Shown piece by piece: positions 20,281-29,262 of a DNA stretch of 64,000 bases. The notes beneath the pieces were generated by a model. The model saw only the letters and a program-made list of their open reading frames with translations. It did not search any database and was not told the DNA's origin. The first letter of the stretch is position 1. The number at the start of each line of letters is the position of its first letter. The stretch covers positions 138,385 to 202,384 of the forward strand of contig CAVRJE010000007.1 in the NCBI GenBank assembly GCA_963721365.1. Reading direction: 5' to 3'. The position numbers were made by a program, and so were the translations under genes. Source of the stretch: CAIQPS01 sp963721365. Its GTDB lineage: Bacteria > Actinomycetota > Thermoleophilia > RBG-16-64-13.

Positions 20281-21612
20281 GTGCCGGTTCTCGTCGTAGT
20301 AGGCGCCCAGTGGGGCGACGAAGGCAAAGGAAAAGTCACCGATCTGCTGTGCGAGCAGGCCGATGTGGTGGTCCGGTATCAGGGCGGCAACAACGCGGGC
20401 CACACAGTCGAGAATCTGCGGGGCAAGTTCGCTCTTCACCTCGTGCCGTCCGGTGTGTTCAACCCCAACATCATCTCGGTCATCGGCAACGGCGTCGTCA
20501 TCGACCCGACGGTGCTGCGGGCGGAGATCGACGATCTCGAGAGCCGCAACGTGTCCACCCGGAACCTCAAGGTGTCGGGCAAGGCGCATCTCATCATGCC
20601 CTACCACATCATGCTGGACCACGTGCAAGAGGCGCGGCTGGGCAAGGGCAAGATCGGTACCACGGGCCGGGGCATCGGGCCGGCCTACGCCGACAAAGCG
20701 GCGCGGCAGGGCGTGCGGATGCAGGACATCGTCGATCCCGAGGGCTTCCGCGAACGGGTCATGAGCATGATGCGGGCCAAGGCCGAGGTGATGGCGAAGG
20801 CGTACGACCAGGACGTCAGTCACCTGGACGAGGAGTGCGAGCGTTACATCGAGGCGGCCGAGTCGCTGCGCCCCCACGTCGAAGACACCAGCCTCCTGCT
20901 GTGGAACGCCTTGCGCGAGGACAAGCGCGTCCTTCTCGAGGGCGCCCAGGGCACCATGCTCGATCTCGACCACGGCACTTATCCCTTCGTCACCTCCTCG
21001 AACCCCGTCGCGGGATACGCGAGCGTGGGCAGCGGCATCGGGCCGATAGAGTTCAGTGAGGTCTGGGGAGTCACCAAGGCGTATTGCACCCGGGTCGGCG
21101 AAGGCCCCTTCCCCACGGAACTGAACGACGAGACCGGCGAATCGCTGCGCGAGGTGGGCCAGGAGTTCGGGACCACCACCGGGCGGCCTCGCCGCTGCGG
21201 CTGGCTGGACCTGGTGGCGCTGCGCTACGCGGCCCGGGTCAACGGCCTCACCGGTCTCTGCATCACCAAGCTGGACGTGCTCGACACGGTGGAGACCGTC
21301 AAGGTCTGCACGGCGTACAAGTACCGGGGAGAGATCCTCGAGGAACTGCCGCCGGCCCAGGCGATCTTCGCGGAAGTCGAGCCGGTGTACGAGGAGATGC
21401 CGGGCTGGAAGAGCGACATCACCGGGACTACGACGGTGCAGGACCTTCCCCAGGAGACCATCGACTACCTCAACTTCATCGTGAGGAACGTGCGGGTGCC
21501 CATCTCTCTCATCTCGGTGGGGCCCAAGCGCGAGCAACACATCAAGGTGCCGCATCCGGAATACGCCCAGCGTACGGCGTCCGCGCCCGGCCACGCCGGG
21601 CACCAGCACTAG
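20281..21612 (+). CDS. purA: Adenylosuccinate synthetase
   Basis: 443 residues. IMP + Asp + GTP to adenylosuccinate. GTG 20281 after AGGAGG. Motifs: GAQWGDEGKGKVTD phosphate loop with the catalytic Asp, NNAGHTV, GTTGRGIGPAYADKAAR, EGAQGTMLDLDHGTYPFVTSSN, TKLDVLD. Complete. A TGTAAACT segment at 20235-20242 may be an extended -10 box in the 120-base upstream gap. Confidence 0.97.
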   Translation: MPVLVVVGAQWGDEGKGKVTDLLCEQADVVVRYQGGNNAGHTVENLRGKFALHLVPSGVFNPNIISVIGNGVVIDPTVLRAEIDDLESRNVSTRNLKVSGKAHLIMPYHIMLDHVQEARLGKGKIGTTGRGIGPAYADKAARQGVRMQDIVDPEGFRERVMSMMRAKAEVMAKAYDQDVSHLDEECERYIEAAESLRPHVEDTSLLLWNALREDKRVLLEGAQGTMLDLDHGTYPFVTSSNPVAGYASVGSGIGPIEFSEVWGVTKAYCTRVGEGPFPTELNDETGESLREVGQEFGTTTGRPRRCGWLDLVALRYAARVNGLTGLCITKLDVLDTVETVKVCTAYKYRGEILEELPPAQAIFAEVEPVYEEMPGWKSDITGTTTVQDLPQETIDYLNFIVRNVRVPISLISVGPKREQHIKVPHPEYAQRTASAPGHAGHQH

Positions 21613-21627
21613 GGAGGGGATACGGCG

Positions 21628-22974
21628 ATGGCTTCTGACCGGCGGCTGGATGTCCTGGTGGTCGGCGGAGGCGCTAGGGAGCACGCCCTAGTCCGCAGCC
21701 TCGCGAAGAGCCCGAGGATCGGGCGACTTATCTGCGCACCCGGCAACGCGGGCATCCGCGACGACGCGCTGATCGTTCCCATTGGGACCGAAGACATCCC
21801 CAGTCTGGTGGCCTTCGTCGAGCGGGAGAAGATCGACCTTACCGTCGTCGGGCCCGAAGCCCCTCTCGTGGCCGGCCTTGCCGACCAACTGCGGGAGCGG
21901 GGCTGCGCGGTGTTCGGCCCGGGAGCGGATGGCGCCCTTCTGGAAGGCTCCAAAGCCTTCGCCAAGCAGGTGATGGAGGCGGCCGGCGTCCCGACCGGCC
22001 GTTCGGCTACCTTTACCGAACACATCGCGGCTCTCGCCTACCTATGGGAGCACGGGGCGCCGGTGGTGGTGAAGGCGGACGGCCTCGCCGCCGGCAAAGG
22101 GGTGATCGTCGCGCACACACTCGAGGAGGCGGAGGCGGCTCTCACCGAGTGCTTCGTGGAGCGCCGGTTCGGACAGGCGGCGGACACCGTCCTCATCGAG
22201 GAGTTCCTGGAAGGCGAGGAGGTCTCGCTCCTCTCCATAGTCAGCGGGGAGAGCATCCTGCCTCTCGCTCCCGCCCAGGACTACAAGCGGGCCCTGGACG
22301 GAGACGCCGGCCCGAACACCGGCGGAATGGGCTCCTACTCGCCGGTGCCTGCCGTGAACGCCGAGTCCTACCAGCGGCTCGTCGACCTGGTGGTGCGGCC
22401 CACGGTGGCCGAGATGAGCCGCCGCGGCATCGATTTCCGGGGCGTCCTCTACGCGGGCCTGATGCTGACCAAGGACGGCCCGAAGGTTCTGGAGTTCAAT
22501 TGCCGGTTCGGTGATCCCGAGACCCAGGCTCTCCTTCCCCGGCTGGAAAGCGACCTGCTGGAACTGCTGTGGACGGCTGCGAACGGTGACGCCTTGCCGG
22601 CCGCCGCGGTCTGGGGGCCGGGAGCCGCGGTGGGCGTCGTGCTGGCGTCGCGCGGGTATCCCGCCTCGGCCTCCAAGGGGGACGTGATATACGGGTTGGA
22701 GCGAGCGCGACGTCTGGACGGCGTGGAGGTGTTCCATGCGGCTACCAAGGAGGTCGGCGGTTCGGTCGTCACCTCGGGCGGCCGGGTGCTGACCGTCACC
22801 GGGCTCGGAGATACCTTTGCCGAGGCCCGGGCCCGGGCCTACGCGGGGGTCGCCGAGATCCGGTTCGAAGGAGAGCAGCACCGTTCCGACATCGCCCTGC
22901 GGGCGGAGAAGTGGGAAGCACGGGCGGGCGGAGTGCAGGCGGGCGAAGTAGAGGCGCGAGGGGAGGCAAGATGA
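21628..22974 (+). CDS. purD: Phosphoribosylamine-glycine ligase
   Basis: 448 residues, ATP-grasp enzyme making GAR. N-terminal LVVGGGAREHALVRSLAKSPR, GPEAPLVAGLAD, ATP-grasp core (VVVKADGLAAGKGVIV, EEFLEGEEVSLLSI, GPNTGGMGSYSP) and VLEFNCRFGDPETQALLPRL. The C-terminal about 15 residues are Glu/Ala/Gly-rich. Its stop overlaps the purE start (ATGA). Confidence 0.97.
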   Translation: MASDRRLDVLVVGGGAREHALVRSLAKSPRIGRLICAPGNAGIRDDALIVPIGTEDIPSLVAFVEREKIDLTVVGPEAPLVAGLADQLRERGCAVFGPGADGALLEGSKAFAKQVMEAAGVPTGRSATFTEHIAALAYLWEHGAPVVVKADGLAAGKGVIVAHTLEEAEAALTECFVERRFGQAADTVLIEEFLEGEEVSLLSIVSGESILPLAPAQDYKRALDGDAGPNTGGMGSYSPVPAVNAESYQRLVDLVVRPTVAEMSRRGIDFRGVLYAGLMLTKDGPKVLEFNCRFGDPETQALLPRLESDLLELLWTAANGDALPAAAVWGPGAAVGVVLASRGYPASASKGDVIYGLERARRLDGVEVFHAATKEVGGSVVTSGGRVLTVTGLGDTFAEARARAYAGVAEIRFEGEQHRSDIALRAEKWEARAGGVQAGEVEARGEAR

Positions 22975-23470
22975 CCGGTCAGCCGTTGGTGGGGATCCTC
23001 ATGGGGTCCCAGTCGGACGGGGAAGTCATGGAAGTGGCGGCCAAGGAGTTGGAGTCGCTCGGCATTCCCTACGAGATGAAGGTCCTCTCTGCCCACCGCG
23101 ATCCCGAAGCGGTGCGCGAGTATTCGCTCGGCGCCGAGTCCCGGGGCCTCAAGGTAGTCATCGCCGGCGCGGGCAAAGCCGCCGCGCTCCCCGGCGTGGT
23201 CGCTTCGATGACCGACCTGCCGGTCATAGGCGTGCCCATCCGCACCGCGGACCTGGGGGGGCTCGACTCGCTCCTCTCGATGGTGCAGATGCCCTCCGGC
23301 GTCCCCGTGGCGACTGTGGCCATCAACGGCGCCCGGAACGCGGCCATCCTGGCCGCCAAGATCCTCCGGGTGGGTGGCCTCGCCGGCCCGGCCGGCGCCG
23401 GTGGCGCCCACGCCGGCGGCGCCCACGGCGGCCGGCCGAAGGCGGCCCGGTCGAGGGCGGCTCCCGATGA
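22971..23470 (+). CDS. purE: N5-CAIR mutase PurE, frame lost near the 3' end
   Basis: PurE converts N5-CAIR to CAIR. The core is intact: VGILMGSQSDGEVM, VLSAHRDPEAVREYS, VVIAGAGKAAALPGVVAS, PVIGVPI, SLLSMVQMPSGVPVATVAI, NAAILAAKIL. After that the frame enters a GGC-repeat stretch (23380-23440) and, as written, stays open through purB to 24575. One missing base there would shift it onto TGA 23468-23470, overlapping the purB ATG just as purD overlaps purE. I therefore end the gene there; about 166 aa. Confidence 0.85.
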
Positions 23471-24768
23471 TCGACCGCTACTCCACGCCGGAGATGGCCG
23501 CCGTCTGGACCGACCAGGCGCGCATGGCCGCCTGGTTGCAGGTGGAACTGGCGGTGTGCGAAGCCTGGACCCGGCTCGGCCGCATCCCGGAAGACGCCAT
23601 GTGCGCTATCAGGGAGAAGGCGGCCTTCGAGGTCGGCCGGGTCAACGAGATCGAGGAGACCACCCAGCACGACGTCATCGCGTTCGTCAGTTGCGTGGCC
23701 GAGAACGTGGGGGAGGCCTCCAAGTACATCCACTACGGCCTGACCTCCTCCGACGTGCTCGACACCGGCCTGGCCCTGCAGTTGCGCGCGGCGGGCGCGC
23801 TGCTGACCGAGGAGACCCGGAGACTGGGCAAGATCCTTCAACGCCGGGCATTGGAGCACCGCGACACCGTCATGATCGGCCGCACCCACGGCGTGCACGC
23901 CGAGCCCATCACCTTCGGCATGGTCCTTGGGCTGTGGGCGTTCGAGGTGCAGCGCGGTCTGGAGCGGCTGGAGCGGGCCATCCAGCAGGTCTCGGTCGGC
24001 AAGATCTCGGGCGCGGTGGGCAGCTACGCCAACGTCGACCCGGAGGTCGAGACGATGACCATGTCGATCCTCGACCTGGGCGCCGCGCCCATCTCCACGC
24101 AGATCGTGCAGCGCGACCGCCACGCCGAGTTCATGGCGGCGCTCGCCCTGCTGGCGGGCACTATCGAGAAGATCGCTCTTCAGGTGCGCCATTACCAGCG
24201 CACCGAGGTCCTGGAGGCCGAGGAGTACTTTGCGCCGGGGCAGAAGGGCTCGTCGGCCATGCCCCACAAACGGAACCCCATCATCTCCGAGCGTCTCTGC
24301 GGCCAGGCCCGCATCATCCGGGGCAATCTCATCGCCGCCCTCGAGAATGTGGCCCTCTGGCACGAGCGCGACATCAGCCACTCGAGCGCCGAGCGGGTCA
24401 TCTTCCCCGACAGCACGATCCTTCTCCATTACATGCTCAAGAAGGCCTGCTGGCTGGTGGACAAGCTGAACGTCTACCCGGAGAACATGGCCGCGAACAT
24501 CGAGAAGAGTTATGGCCTGGTCTACAGCCAGCGGGTGCTCCTCGCTCTGGTCGAGTCCGGCATCCTGCGGGATGACGCCTACAAGATCGTGCAGCGCAGC
24601 GCCATGAAGGCCTGGGAGGAGAAGACCCAGTTCGCGGACCTGCTCAAGGCCGACCCGGAAGTGACCGCCCGGCTGTCGCCGGCCCAGATCGAGGCCTTGT
24701 TCGACCCGAGCTACGCGCTGCGCAACATAGGGGTCATCTTCGAGCGGGTCGCCGCTCTGGAGTGGTAG
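23467..24768 (+). CDS. purB: Adenylosuccinate lyase
   Basis: 433 residues starting MIDRYSTPEMAAVW at ATG 23467. Fumarase/aspartase superfamily; it acts twice in purine synthesis (SAICAR and adenylosuccinate cleavage). Motifs: TSSDVLDTGLALQL, GRTHGVHAEPITFG (catalytic His), and the signature GSSAMPHKRNPI with the mobile-loop Ser. Complete. The upstream in-frame Pro/Ala stretch from 23374 is the shadow of the purE tail. Confidence 0.96.
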   Translation: MIDRYSTPEMAAVWTDQARMAAWLQVELAVCEAWTRLGRIPEDAMCAIREKAAFEVGRVNEIEETTQHDVIAFVSCVAENVGEASKYIHYGLTSSDVLDTGLALQLRAAGALLTEETRRLGKILQRRALEHRDTVMIGRTHGVHAEPITFGMVLGLWAFEVQRGLERLERAIQQVSVGKISGAVGSYANVDPEVETMTMSILDLGAAPISTQIVQRDRHAEFMAALALLAGTIEKIALQVRHYQRTEVLEAEEYFAPGQKGSSAMPHKRNPIISERLCGQARIIRGNLIAALENVALWHERDISHSSAERVIFPDSTILLHYMLKKACWLVDKLNVYPENMAANIEKSYGLVYSQRVLLALVESGILRDDAYKIVQRSAMKAWEEKTQFADLLKADPEVTARLSPAQIEALFDPSYALRNIGVIFERVAALEW

Positions 24769-24858
24769 GGCCGGGGTCCGTCCCGTAGTCCTGGTCGCTT
24801 TCACCTCCGGCCGCACCTGGTCGCCAAGGTGCGTCCGAAGTCTATGCGGTATTCGCTA

Positions 24859-24885
24859 GCAACGCGAGAATCGGTTCTCGCTTGC
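24859..24885. promoter_or_regulatory. Inverted repeat between purB and vapBC
   Basis: GCAA-C-GCGAGAA and TTCTCGCTTGC pair around TCGG, an 11-base stem with one bulged C. No T run follows, so it is either the end of the pur transcript or an operator for vapBC, which lies 54 bases downstream. VapBC complexes bind such palindromes near their own promoter. Confidence 0.4.
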
Positions 24886-24938
24886 AGAGGCGCGGTCCAA
24901 GGAGGTAGGATGTACCTGTACACACAGGGGAGCCTGGC

Positions 24939-25173
24939 ATGACCTTACGCGCATCTTCCGCAACGGCAACTCTCAGGCCGTACGCATCCCGCCGAACTCG
25001 CCTACGAGCGGTCCGACATGGAGGTCGAGATCGATCGCGTCGGCGACGAACTGCATATCCGGCCCGCCCGGCGCACCCTTGCGGGGGCGTTGGACAAGTT
25101 CGCCCGTTTCTCTCAGGATTTCATGGCCGAGGGGCGGGGAGAGAACCTCGAGAGCGAGCGAGCCACTCTGTGA
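24939..25173 (+). pseudogene. vapB: VapB-type antitoxin, two apparent one-base deletions
   Basis: Reading across frames gives an AbrB/SpoVT-type antitoxin: ATG 24939, MTL, then TRIFRNGNSQAVRIP, then AELAYERSDMEVEIDRVGDE, LHIRPARRTLAGALDKFARF and FMAEGRGENLESERATL to the TGA at 25171. The breaks are near 24946 and near 24990; each needs one added base. A swapped-hairpin DNA-binding domain neutralises and represses with the VapC toxin. The stop overlaps the vapC GTG. It is either an error cluster or a decaying module. Confidence 0.75.
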
Positions 25174-25576
25174 AACCCCGGTACATGCTCGACACCAACA
25201 TGTGCATCTACCTCATGAAGAATCGGCCGGCAGAAGTGGCCCGCCGCTTTGCTCGCTGCTATGCGGGAGAGGTGGTGATCTCCGCGGTCACGCTGGCCGA
25301 ACTTGAATACGGCGTCGCCTGCTCGGCTGCGAACCAGCAGCGAATCAGCAGGCGCTGGATGCGCTATTGGAGGATATTCCCGCTGCCCCGTTCGGTAGGG
25401 AAGCTGCGCGGGCCTACGGTCCCATTCGCGTGGCAACACGCAACAAGACCAGGGATGCGCTGGACAAGCTCATCGCTGCTCATGCCGTCTCCCTCGATGT
25501 CACCCTCGTTACCAACAACTCGGCCGATTTCGCCGGCTACCCGGGCTTGAGGAGCGAGAACTGGGTGCTGAGCTGA
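25170..25576 (+). pseudogene. vapC: VapC-type PIN ribonuclease toxin, one apparent one-base deletion
   Basis: GTG 25170 overlaps the vapB stop. PIN-domain acidic residues are visible: YMLDTNMCIYLM (first Asp), TLAELEYGV (Glu), and, after a shift near 25345, EDIPAAPFGREAARAYG, then LIAAHAVSLDVTLVTNNSADFAGYPGL with the last Asp. The corrected length is about 136 aa, normal for VapC. As written the toxin is broken, which would matter only if the indel is real. Confidence 0.75.
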
Positions 25577-25690
25577 GGGCCTGAACCGCGAGCCGCCCCT
25601 CAATTAGCTGCTAGAATCGACCTTGGTTGGTTCCCCGCCGGTGGCGCCCTCAAGCGCGGACACCTTATCTCTCTAAGGAGGAGAACCGGA

Positions 25691-25948
25691 GTGTACAAGG
25701 TCTCGGTCTATGTCACCCCCAAGGCTGGAGTGGTCGACCCTCAGGGCGCGGTCATCGAGCGGGCCATGCCTGCTCTCGGGCATTCCGGGGCGGCGAATAT
25801 CCGGGTGGGGCGCTACATCACTCTGGAGGTACCGGGCACCGACCCCGACCGGGTCAGAGCCGATGTGGACGACATGTGCCGCAAGCTCCTGGCCAACCCC
25901 ATCATCGAGGACTACCAGTTCGAAATCACGCCGGGGGAGGAAGCCTGA
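25691..25948 (+). CDS. purS: FGAM synthase subunit PurS
   Basis: 85 residues: MYKVSVYVTPKAGVVDPQG, the conserved start, and VRVGRYITLEV-like core, ending in IIEDYQFEI. GTG start after TAAGGAGGAG. PurS bridges PurL and PurQ in the three-subunit FGAM synthase. A TAGAAT segment at 25612-25617 may be the -10 box of a promoter in the 114-base upstream gap. Confidence 0.95.
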   Translation: MYKVSVYVTPKAGVVDPQGAVIERAMPALGHSGAANIRVGRYITLEVPGTDPDRVRADVDDMCRKLLANPIIEDYQFEITPGEEA

Positions 25949-25949
25949 G

Positions 25950-26675
25950 GTGACCCAGGGCACCGGCTCGAGCAAGAAGGTCCGTTTCGGCGTCGTCGTC
26001 TTCCCCGGTTCCAACTGCGACTACGATGCCGTTCACGCCCTCTCCACCTTCCCCGAGGCCGATCCCTACTATCTGTGGCACAAAGACCGGGACCTCAAAG
26101 GCGCCCAGTGTATCGTGCTCCCCGGGGGCTTCTCCTACGGCGACTACCTGCGTACCGGCGCCATCGCCCGTTTCAGCCCGATCATGCAGGAAGTGGCGGC
26201 TTTTGCGGCCGGCGGCGGCCTGGTGCTGGGGATCTGCAACGGTTTCCAGACGCTCACCGAGGCCCATCTGCTGCACGGAGCATTGCGGCGCAACCGGGGC
26301 CTCAGGTTCATCTGCCATCCCCAGTATCTGCGGGTGGAGCGGACCGACACCCCCTTCACCAGCCGTCTGCAAGTGGGGCAGGTGATCCAGGTCCCGCTCA
26401 ACCACAACGAGGGCAACTGGACGGCGGGCTCCGACCACCTGCAGGAGATCGAGGACGGCGGGCTGGTGGCCCTCCGGTACTGCGACGCCGAGGGCCGGGT
26501 GACCGATGCGGCCAACCCGAATGGAGCCACAGACAACGTGGCCGGCATTCTGAACGAGGGCTGCAACATCCTGGGCATGATGCCTCACCCCGAACGGGTA
26601 TGTGAGGAGATAGTCGGTGGCACCGATGGAAGGGCTCTGTTCCAGTCGATGATCGATCACGTTTTGGGAGGATAG
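25950..26675 (+). CDS. purQ: FGAM synthase subunit PurQ (glutaminase)
   Basis: 241 residues from GTG 25950, 1 base after the purS stop. Class I glutamine amidotransferase: GVVVFPGSNCDYDA, VLPGGFSYGDYLR, GICNGFQTL with the nucleophile Cys, LNHNEGN, and GMMPHPER with the catalytic His. It supplies ammonia to PurL. Complete. Confidence 0.96.
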   Translation: MTQGTGSSKKVRFGVVVFPGSNCDYDAVHALSTFPEADPYYLWHKDRDLKGAQCIVLPGGFSYGDYLRTGAIARFSPIMQEVAAFAAGGGLVLGICNGFQTLTEAHLLHGALRRNRGLRFICHPQYLRVERTDTPFTSRLQVGQVIQVPLNHNEGNWTAGSDHLQEIEDGGLVALRYCDAEGRVTDAANPNGATDNVAGILNEGCNILGMMPHPERVCEEIVGGTDGRALFQSMIDHVLGG

Positions 26676-26678
26676 GCG

Positions 26679-26924
26679 ATGGCCGGGCCAACGATCTGCC
26701 CGCGCTGCGGCGCGCGAGACTCGTTCATCAAGGGATATCTTCCCGAGACCTGCGTGTGCCGGGTCTGCCAGAGCCAGCTCGACTGGCGGGAGATCCCAGG
26801 ATGCGGGCCGGATTGCAGCGCTATGGGGGTGCCGGAAAGCGAAAGGGGCGGAGGGACCAGTTCCTCTGATGAAGACCCGACGGGGGGGCCGCCCATCGAC
26901 GGGCGGGACTCAGGCGATGCCTGA
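26679..26924 (+). CDS. Small zinc-ribbon protein inside the pur operon
   Basis: 81 residues. Cys pattern CPRC, then CVCRVCQ, then CGPDC fits a small zinc-binding domain; the second half is acidic and disordered (SSSDEDPTGGPPIDGRDSGD). It lies 3 bases after purQ and overlaps the start of purL by 8 bases, so it is cotranscribed and probably coupled. I know no standard purine gene of this kind between purQ and purL. Function unknown. Confidence 0.65.
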   Translation: MAGPTICPRCGARDSFIKGYLPETCVCRVCQSQLDWREIPGCGPDCSAMGVPESERGGGTSSSDEDPTGGPPIDGRDSGDA

Positions 26925-29262
26925 GCTCTACGAGCAGTTAGGTCTTACCCGGTGGGAGTACGAGCGCATCTGTGAGCTACAGGGCAGGGAGCCCACTCAC
27001 GTGGAGCTCGCCGTCTTTTCGCTCATGTGGAGCGAGCACTGCGGGTACAAGCACTCCAAGCCTCTTCTGCGGCGCTTTCCTACGAAAGGGGAGCACGTGC
27101 TGCAGGGACCGGGCGAGAACGCGGGCATCGTCGACATCGGCGGGGGCGTAGCCGTCGCCATGAAGATCGAGAGCCACAACCACCCGTCCGCCGTGGAGCC
27201 CTACCAGGGAGCGGCCACCGGTGTCGGCGGCATCATCCGCGACATCTTCGCCATGGGAGCCCGGCCCATCTGCGGACTGGACTCCTTGCGCTTCGGCGAG
27301 ATCCAGCCCTTGCCTGCCCGGGACGGCTGGGCCAGTGCGGGGGCCGTGGCGGCAGCGGCCGCCTCGCCCGACATGGCTCCCGATGAAGCGGTGCTCAATC
27401 GCCAGCGCTACCTCTTCGAGCACGTGGTCGCGGGCGTGGGCGGTTACGGCAACTGTATGGGCATCCCCACGGTCGCGGGCGAGATCTACTTCGAAGACCC
27501 CTACGCCGGCAACTGCCTGGTCAACGCCATGACGGTGGGGCTGGTCAGGGAGGACGAGATCATCCGCAGCAGCGCGGCGGGGGTGGGCAACCACGTGGTG
27601 CTGATCGGCGCGAAGACGGGCCGGGACGGTATCGGCGGGGCCAGCGTGCTGGCCAGCCAGGTGTTCGACGAGACGCTCGAGCAGAAGCGGCCCTCCGTCC
27701 AGGTGGGCGACCCCTTCATGGAGAAGAAGCTGCTGGAAGCCTGCCTCGAACTCCTGCGCGCCGACCTGCTGGTGGCGCTTCAGGACCTCGGCGCCGCGGG
27801 CATCACCTCTTCGTCCAGCGAGATGGCGGCCAAAGGCGAGGTGGGCATCGACCTGCACGCCGACCGGGTGCCTCTGCGCGAGGCCGATATGGAGCCCTGG
27901 GAGATCATGATCAGCGAGAGCCAGGAGCGGATGCTGGCGATCGTCGCGCCGGAACAGTGGGACGGGGTCAAGGCGGTCTGCGACCGCTGGGACCTGGACG
28001 CGACCATCGTCGGCGAGGTGACCGACACCAAGCACCTGCGCGTCTTCTTCGGCGGCCAGATGGTCGGCGACATGGACGCGGTCGCGCTGGCGGAGCCGCC
28101 CTGCTACGCGATCCCGCAGGAGCGGCCGGCGCACGAGGTGGACGAGCCCCTGGACCCGGCGGAGTACCCGCAGCCGGAGGCCGCGCTCGAGGACATACTC
28201 CTCGACCTCGTCGGCTCGCCGAACATAGCCAGCCGGCGCTGGGTATACAGGCAATACGACCACCAGGTGCAGCTGAACACCATCATCGTGCCCGGGGGCG
28301 ACGCGGCGCTTCTCCGCATCAAGAAGACGGGCGCCGGGATAGCGGTCTGCACCGACGGCAACGGCCGGCAGACCTACCTCGACCCGTATCGAGGCGGCAA
28401 AGCCGCGGTGGCCGAAGCCGCGCGCAACGTCTCCTGCGTGGGCGCGAGACCCATCGCCATCACCAACTGCCTCAACTTCGGGAATCCCGACAACGGGCCC
28501 ATCGCCTATCAACTGGCCCAGGCGATCGAGGGGATGGCCGAGGCCTGCGAGGCGTTCGGCACGCCGGTGATCTCGGGCAACGTCTCGCTCTACAACGAGA
28601 GCTTCGAGCAGCCCATCTACCCGACGGCGGTCGTGGGGATGCTCGGGCTCATGGACGACGTCACCGCCAACTGCACTATCGGCTTCAAGGCGGAAGGTGA
28701 CCAGGTGTTCGTGCTTGGTGGAGCGGCGCCTGCGCTGGATGGATCCGAGTACCAGAAGCGCTGGTTCGGGGGACCGAAGGGCCGTCCGGCCGGGAGGATA
28801 CCCGATGTCGATCTCGAGGCCGAGGTGGCGTTGCAGCGGGTGCTGCAGGAGGCGATCGCCGCGCGGCTGCTCCACTCCGCGCACGATTGCTCCGATGGCG
28901 GCCTGGCAGTGACCCTGGCCGAGAGCTGCGTCGCGGGGAACATCGGGGCCGACCTGGCTTTCCACCGCCTGCACTGGATGGCGGACGGGCGCGCGGCCGG
29001 ACTGGCCGGCCGTCCCGACATCGCCTTCTTCGGGGAGACGCCCACTCTGGCGGTCGTGTCGGTCGCGGCCGAAGACGGTGCTCGCCTCGAGGATCTGTGT
29101 GACGAGGCCGGCGTCCCTTACCACCGACTGGGCCGCGTGGGCGGGGCAGAGCTGGTGATGAGCGCCGAGGGTCCCGGTGGCCGCGCGGCCGGCCTTCGCG
29201 TACCGGTCGCCCGGTTGGAAGAGGTCTACGAATCGGCTCTACCGAGAGCCATGGGGGAATGA
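26917..29262 (+). CDS. purL: FGAM synthase subunit PurL
   Basis: 781 residues from ATG 26917 (MPELYEQLGLTRWEYERI). Small-type PurL: FSLMWSEHCGYKHSKPLL, GIVDIGGGVAVAMKIESHNHPSAVEPYQGAATGVGG in pieces, LQDLGAAGITSSSSEMA, and the second half with ISGNVSLYNE and HDCSDGGLAVTLAE. An in-frame upstream start at 26869 would overlap the zinc-ribbon gene more and gives an unlike N-terminus. It works with PurS and PurQ. Complete and uninterrupted. Confidence 0.97.
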   Translation: MPELYEQLGLTRWEYERICELQGREPTHVELAVFSLMWSEHCGYKHSKPLLRRFPTKGEHVLQGPGENAGIVDIGGGVAVAMKIESHNHPSAVEPYQGAATGVGGIIRDIFAMGARPICGLDSLRFGEIQPLPARDGWASAGAVAAAAASPDMAPDEAVLNRQRYLFEHVVAGVGGYGNCMGIPTVAGEIYFEDPYAGNCLVNAMTVGLVREDEIIRSSAAGVGNHVVLIGAKTGRDGIGGASVLASQVFDETLEQKRPSVQVGDPFMEKKLLEACLELLRADLLVALQDLGAAGITSSSSEMAAKGEVGIDLHADRVPLREADMEPWEIMISESQERMLAIVAPEQWDGVKAVCDRWDLDATIVGEVTDTKHLRVFFGGQMVGDMDAVALAEPPCYAIPQERPAHEVDEPLDPAEYPQPEAALEDILLDLVGSPNIASRRWVYRQYDHQVQLNTIIVPGGDAALLRIKKTGAGIAVCTDGNGRQTYLDPYRGGKAAVAEAARNVSCVGARPIAITNCLNFGNPDNGPIAYQLAQAIEGMAEACEAFGTPVISGNVSLYNESFEQPIYPTAVVGMLGLMDDVTANCTIGFKAEGDQVFVLGGAAPALDGSEYQKRWFGGPKGRPAGRIPDVDLEAEVALQRVLQEAIAARLLHSAHDCSDGGLAVTLAESCVAGNIGADLAFHRLHWMADGRAAGLAGRPDIAFFGETPTLAVVSVAAEDGARLEDLCDEAGVPYHRLGRVGGAELVMSAEGPGGRAAGLRVPVARLEEVYESALPRAMGE

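Noticed and set aside
22911..24575. A 554-residue PurE fusion
   Set aside because: Everything after the GGC-repeat is the shadow of purB.
26977..29124. 715-codon minus-strand open frame opposite purL
   Set aside because: High-GC shadow; purL on the plus strand has all its motifs and no break.
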